Source: Hyaloraphidium curvatum
Lineage: Eukaryota > Monoblepharomycota > Hyaloraphidiomycetes > Hyaloraphidiales > Hyaloraphidiaceae
Direction of reading: 5' to 3'
Length of the DNA stretch: 64,000 bases
Assembly: GCA_025558095.1 (NCBI GenBank)
Contig: JAIVFI010000003.1
Location: forward strand, 930,001 to 994,000
Position 1 is the stretch's first letter. Every line of letters begins with the position of its first letter. This document shows positions 62,119 to 64,000 of the stretch, piece after piece. The translations under genes were made by a program, and so were the position numbers. Under the pieces are notes generated by a model. It was not told the DNA's origin, searched no databases, and saw only the letters and a program-made list of their open reading frames with translations.

Positions 62119-63632
62119 TCACCTCTTCCTCTTTGCCCCCGCCTTCTCCCCGCCCCCACCCCTTTCCTTGTCCCCCTTTTCCTGCCCTTGCCCTCCCGGT
62201 CCCGCACCCGCCGCCGCCGGTGGAGGCATCGGAAGATCCCCGAACCCCGGCACCACGATCCCCCAGAACCGCTCCAGCGCCACGGCGACGTCCCGCTCCT
62301 CCAGCACGTGCGACCCGCGGTGCGCGGCGAGGCGGAGGGCGGTGTGCAGGAGGGAGGAGAGGAAAGCGTCGGTGAGCGCGTACAGGACCTGCGGGTGGGA
62401 AACGGGGGGTCAGCTACCGGGACGGGGAGGAAGTGGGGAGAGGAGCACACCTCCGCGACGTCGGGGTCCACGCGTTCCCCCGTGCCCACGCGCGCAACCA
62501 GCTCCCTCAACCGTTCGCCGTCGCCGGCGGGCTCCGCGATCGCGGGGGGCATCCCCGGCCCCGCCGGGGTGGTCCCGCTCCGAGCGCCGGTCTGTGGGCG
62601 GGGCACGGCGAGGCCGTGCAGCGGCATCCCGAAGACGCGGGCGTCCTGCGTGGGAGTGGGGTAGAATAGGGGCGGTTGCGGGGGGGCGGGGGCCGGGGCG
62701 GGCCGGGAGGGGAGGCGCGCGAGGGGCTGCGGTTGCGGTTGTTGCGGCGGTTGGGGTTGGGGGGGATGCGGTTGGAGCTGGGGCTGCGGTTGCAGTTGCT
62801 GCTGCGGGGGTTTTTCGGAGGGGGCGGAGGCGGCGGCGAGGTTGCGGAGGAGGTCCTGGCGCTGCTGCACCTGGGCCTGCGCCGAGGCGGCGGCCGCCTG
62901 CTGGGCGGCCTGGCCCCCCTGGGCTGCCTGCGCCTGCGCCTGCGCCTGCGCGCGCGCTTTTTCCAGGGTGATTTTGGCCACGTGCATCATGTGCGCGGCC
63001 TGGTTCGTGGTCATCTCGCCGCGCTGCACGCGCTGGTCCAGGATGCCCTGCAGCGCGCCGGTGTGATGCAGCTGCGCCAGCCGCACGTGCTGGGCGTTCT
63101 GCTGCGAGACCTGCTCGGGCGTCGGCCGTTGCTGGGGCTGCCCGGGCTGCACGTGGATCCCCTGCCCCTGCTGCACCGCGTGTTGCGGCACCGGCTGCGC
63201 GTTTGGAGGCGGCCGCGCCTTTGCCCGCTGCTGCGCGGCCAGCGCGGCCTGCACGCCGGCCAGCGACGCCGGCAGCGCGGCGGCCTGCAGCAGCCCGTTT
63301 GGCGCGGCGGTGCGCGGCGCGCCGTTGATGGCCGGCATCGCGCCGGCGAGGTTCATGGCGGCGGGCGCCAGCGGGGCCATCCCGCCGCCCAGCGCCGCCG
63401 CGGTCAGCCCCGCCGCCGACAGCGCGTTCAGCGCGCCCAAGTTCGCCGGCGACGCCATGGCGCTGGCCGACAGCGAGGCGCTTAAGGCGCTGGCGAGGGA
63501 GCCCGGCGTCGGCGGCGTGGCCGGGTTGCTCGTCCGCGGGGGCCGCCGCGCGGGGGCCGCGGCCGGGCGCACCGACGGCAGCGTCGTCGGGGGCAGCTCA
63601 AGATCATCGTCGCCCGGTCCAAGCCCCGACAT
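62119..63632 (-). CDS. TAF12: TFIID/SAGA subunit TAF12
   Basis: Histone-fold subunit shared by TFIID and SAGA that pairs with TAF4 or Ada1. Exons 63632-62451 and 62388-62119 (62-nt intron) give 483 residues. The first 370 residues are a low-complexity Ala/Pro/Gln activator-like region, including MTTNQAAHMMHVAKITLEKA and Gln/Pro runs. The histone fold is at about 375-455: ERLRELVARVGTGERVDPDV, joined by splicing to VLYALTDAFLSSLLHTALRL, AAHRGSHVLEERDVAVALER and FWGIVVPGFG, matching the family's LAxHRxS, LExxDV and W-x-I-x-(V/I)-PGF signature. The start MSGLGPGDDD was preferred over an in-frame ATG 129 nt upstream. Confidence 0.9.
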
Positions 63633-63806
63633 CGCGGGCGCCGGGTGGGCGACGCGTCCCGCTCTCAACGAGAGTGGAGTTAGCGCGTGATGGTTTCCCA
63701 GGACTTCCCGCCTCGACCAAAATCGCGCTGATACTATTTCGGACCAAGCCCTTTCAAACACCCAACACCTCGACCGTCGATCAGGCGCCTTCTTTCCCCG
63801 CCCGCC

Positions 63807-64000
63807 ATGGTGCCTCCGCTCCGCTTCGCCGCGCGCGCGGCGTTCCGCACCGCGTTTGCGCGCGCGCCGGCCGCCCCGCCCGCGGTGCTCGCCGCGCGCC
63901 CGTCGCTCTTCCGCCTCAACGTCGGCGACCGCGCCGCCGCCCGCGCCGTCTCCTCGGCGCCGATCGCAAAGGCCGCCGCGACGCCCGCCGCACGCGCCGC
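63807..64000 (+). CDS. Start of a mitochondrial protein, cut by the window edge
   Basis: A plus-strand frame opens at ATG 63807 and is still open at the window end. It reads MVPPLRFAARAAFRTAFARA, then PSLFRLNVGDRAAARAVSSA, with many Arg and Ala and no acidic residues in the first 40, typical of a mitochondrial presequence with a possible cleavage near RAVSSA. It diverges from TAF12 with about 175 nt between starts. The mature protein lies outside the window, so the product cannot be named. Confidence 0.6.
   Translation, partial: MVPPLRFAARAAFRTAFARAPAAPPAVLAARPSLFRLNVGDRAAARAVSSAPIAKAAATPAARA

Overview
The window is GC-rich nuclear DNA from a eukaryote, most likely a fungus and probably an early-diverging (zoosporic-type) one. 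Many genes are broken by short GT-AG introns, usually 41-92 nt, often with GTGGGT or GTGAGT donors and a CTGAC-like branch site. Three genes point to fungi: an NST1-type stress-response protein, a stand-alone mRNA guanylyltransferase without a fused triphosphatase, and typical fungal RPB2 and TAF12 orthologues. No organelle, plasmid, viral or CRISPR sequence was recognised. Species assignment is inference only.

Layout. 0-6 kb: a large formin on the minus strand, running off the left edge. 6-13.6 kb: a six-TM protein, a PPxY protein, an isoaspartyl peptidase/asparaginase, a nine-exon aldehyde dehydrogenase and a tail-anchored SP-repeat protein. 14-21 kb: NST1, a secreted SUEL-lectin-like protein, a hot-dog thioesterase and an MDR oxidoreductase. 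22-31 kb: a small membrane protein, a PPR-like mitochondrial protein, an F-box protein, two divergent secreted cysteine-rich paralogues flanking a thioredoxin-fold gene, and an MhpA-like FAD monooxygenase. 31-41.5 kb: an ankyrin protein, an unknown helical protein, a mitochondrial coiled-coil protein, a polytopic membrane protein, a phospholipase-B-like SGNH hydrolase and the capping guanylyltransferase. 41.5-43 kb is gene-poor, with repeats and G-tracts. 43-48 kb: a SIM/C2HC zinc protein diverging from RPB2. 48-59 kb: a bacterial-type small membrane protein, an unknown multi-exon gene, a DUF4436 membrane protein, a SelA-like PLP enzyme, a kinase with a signal peptide, and two membrane proteins. 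59.6-64 kb: a modular cysteine-rich secreted protein built from duplicated exons, TAF12, and the start of a mitochondrial protein.

Functionally this is a mixed housekeeping neighbourhood, not a cluster. RPB2, the capping enzyme and TAF12 all serve RNA polymerase II transcription but are dispersed. The accessory interest lies in the secreted and cell-surface genes: the lectin-like protein, the cysteine-rich paralogue pair, and the exon-duplicated cysteine-rich protein. There are also traces of local duplication, such as a duplicated convergent gene-end junction at 35.2 and 36.6 kb. Gene models below were built by hand from reading frame, splice sites and phase. For most multi-exon models the summed exon lengths divide by three, and each entry says where a junction stays uncertain.
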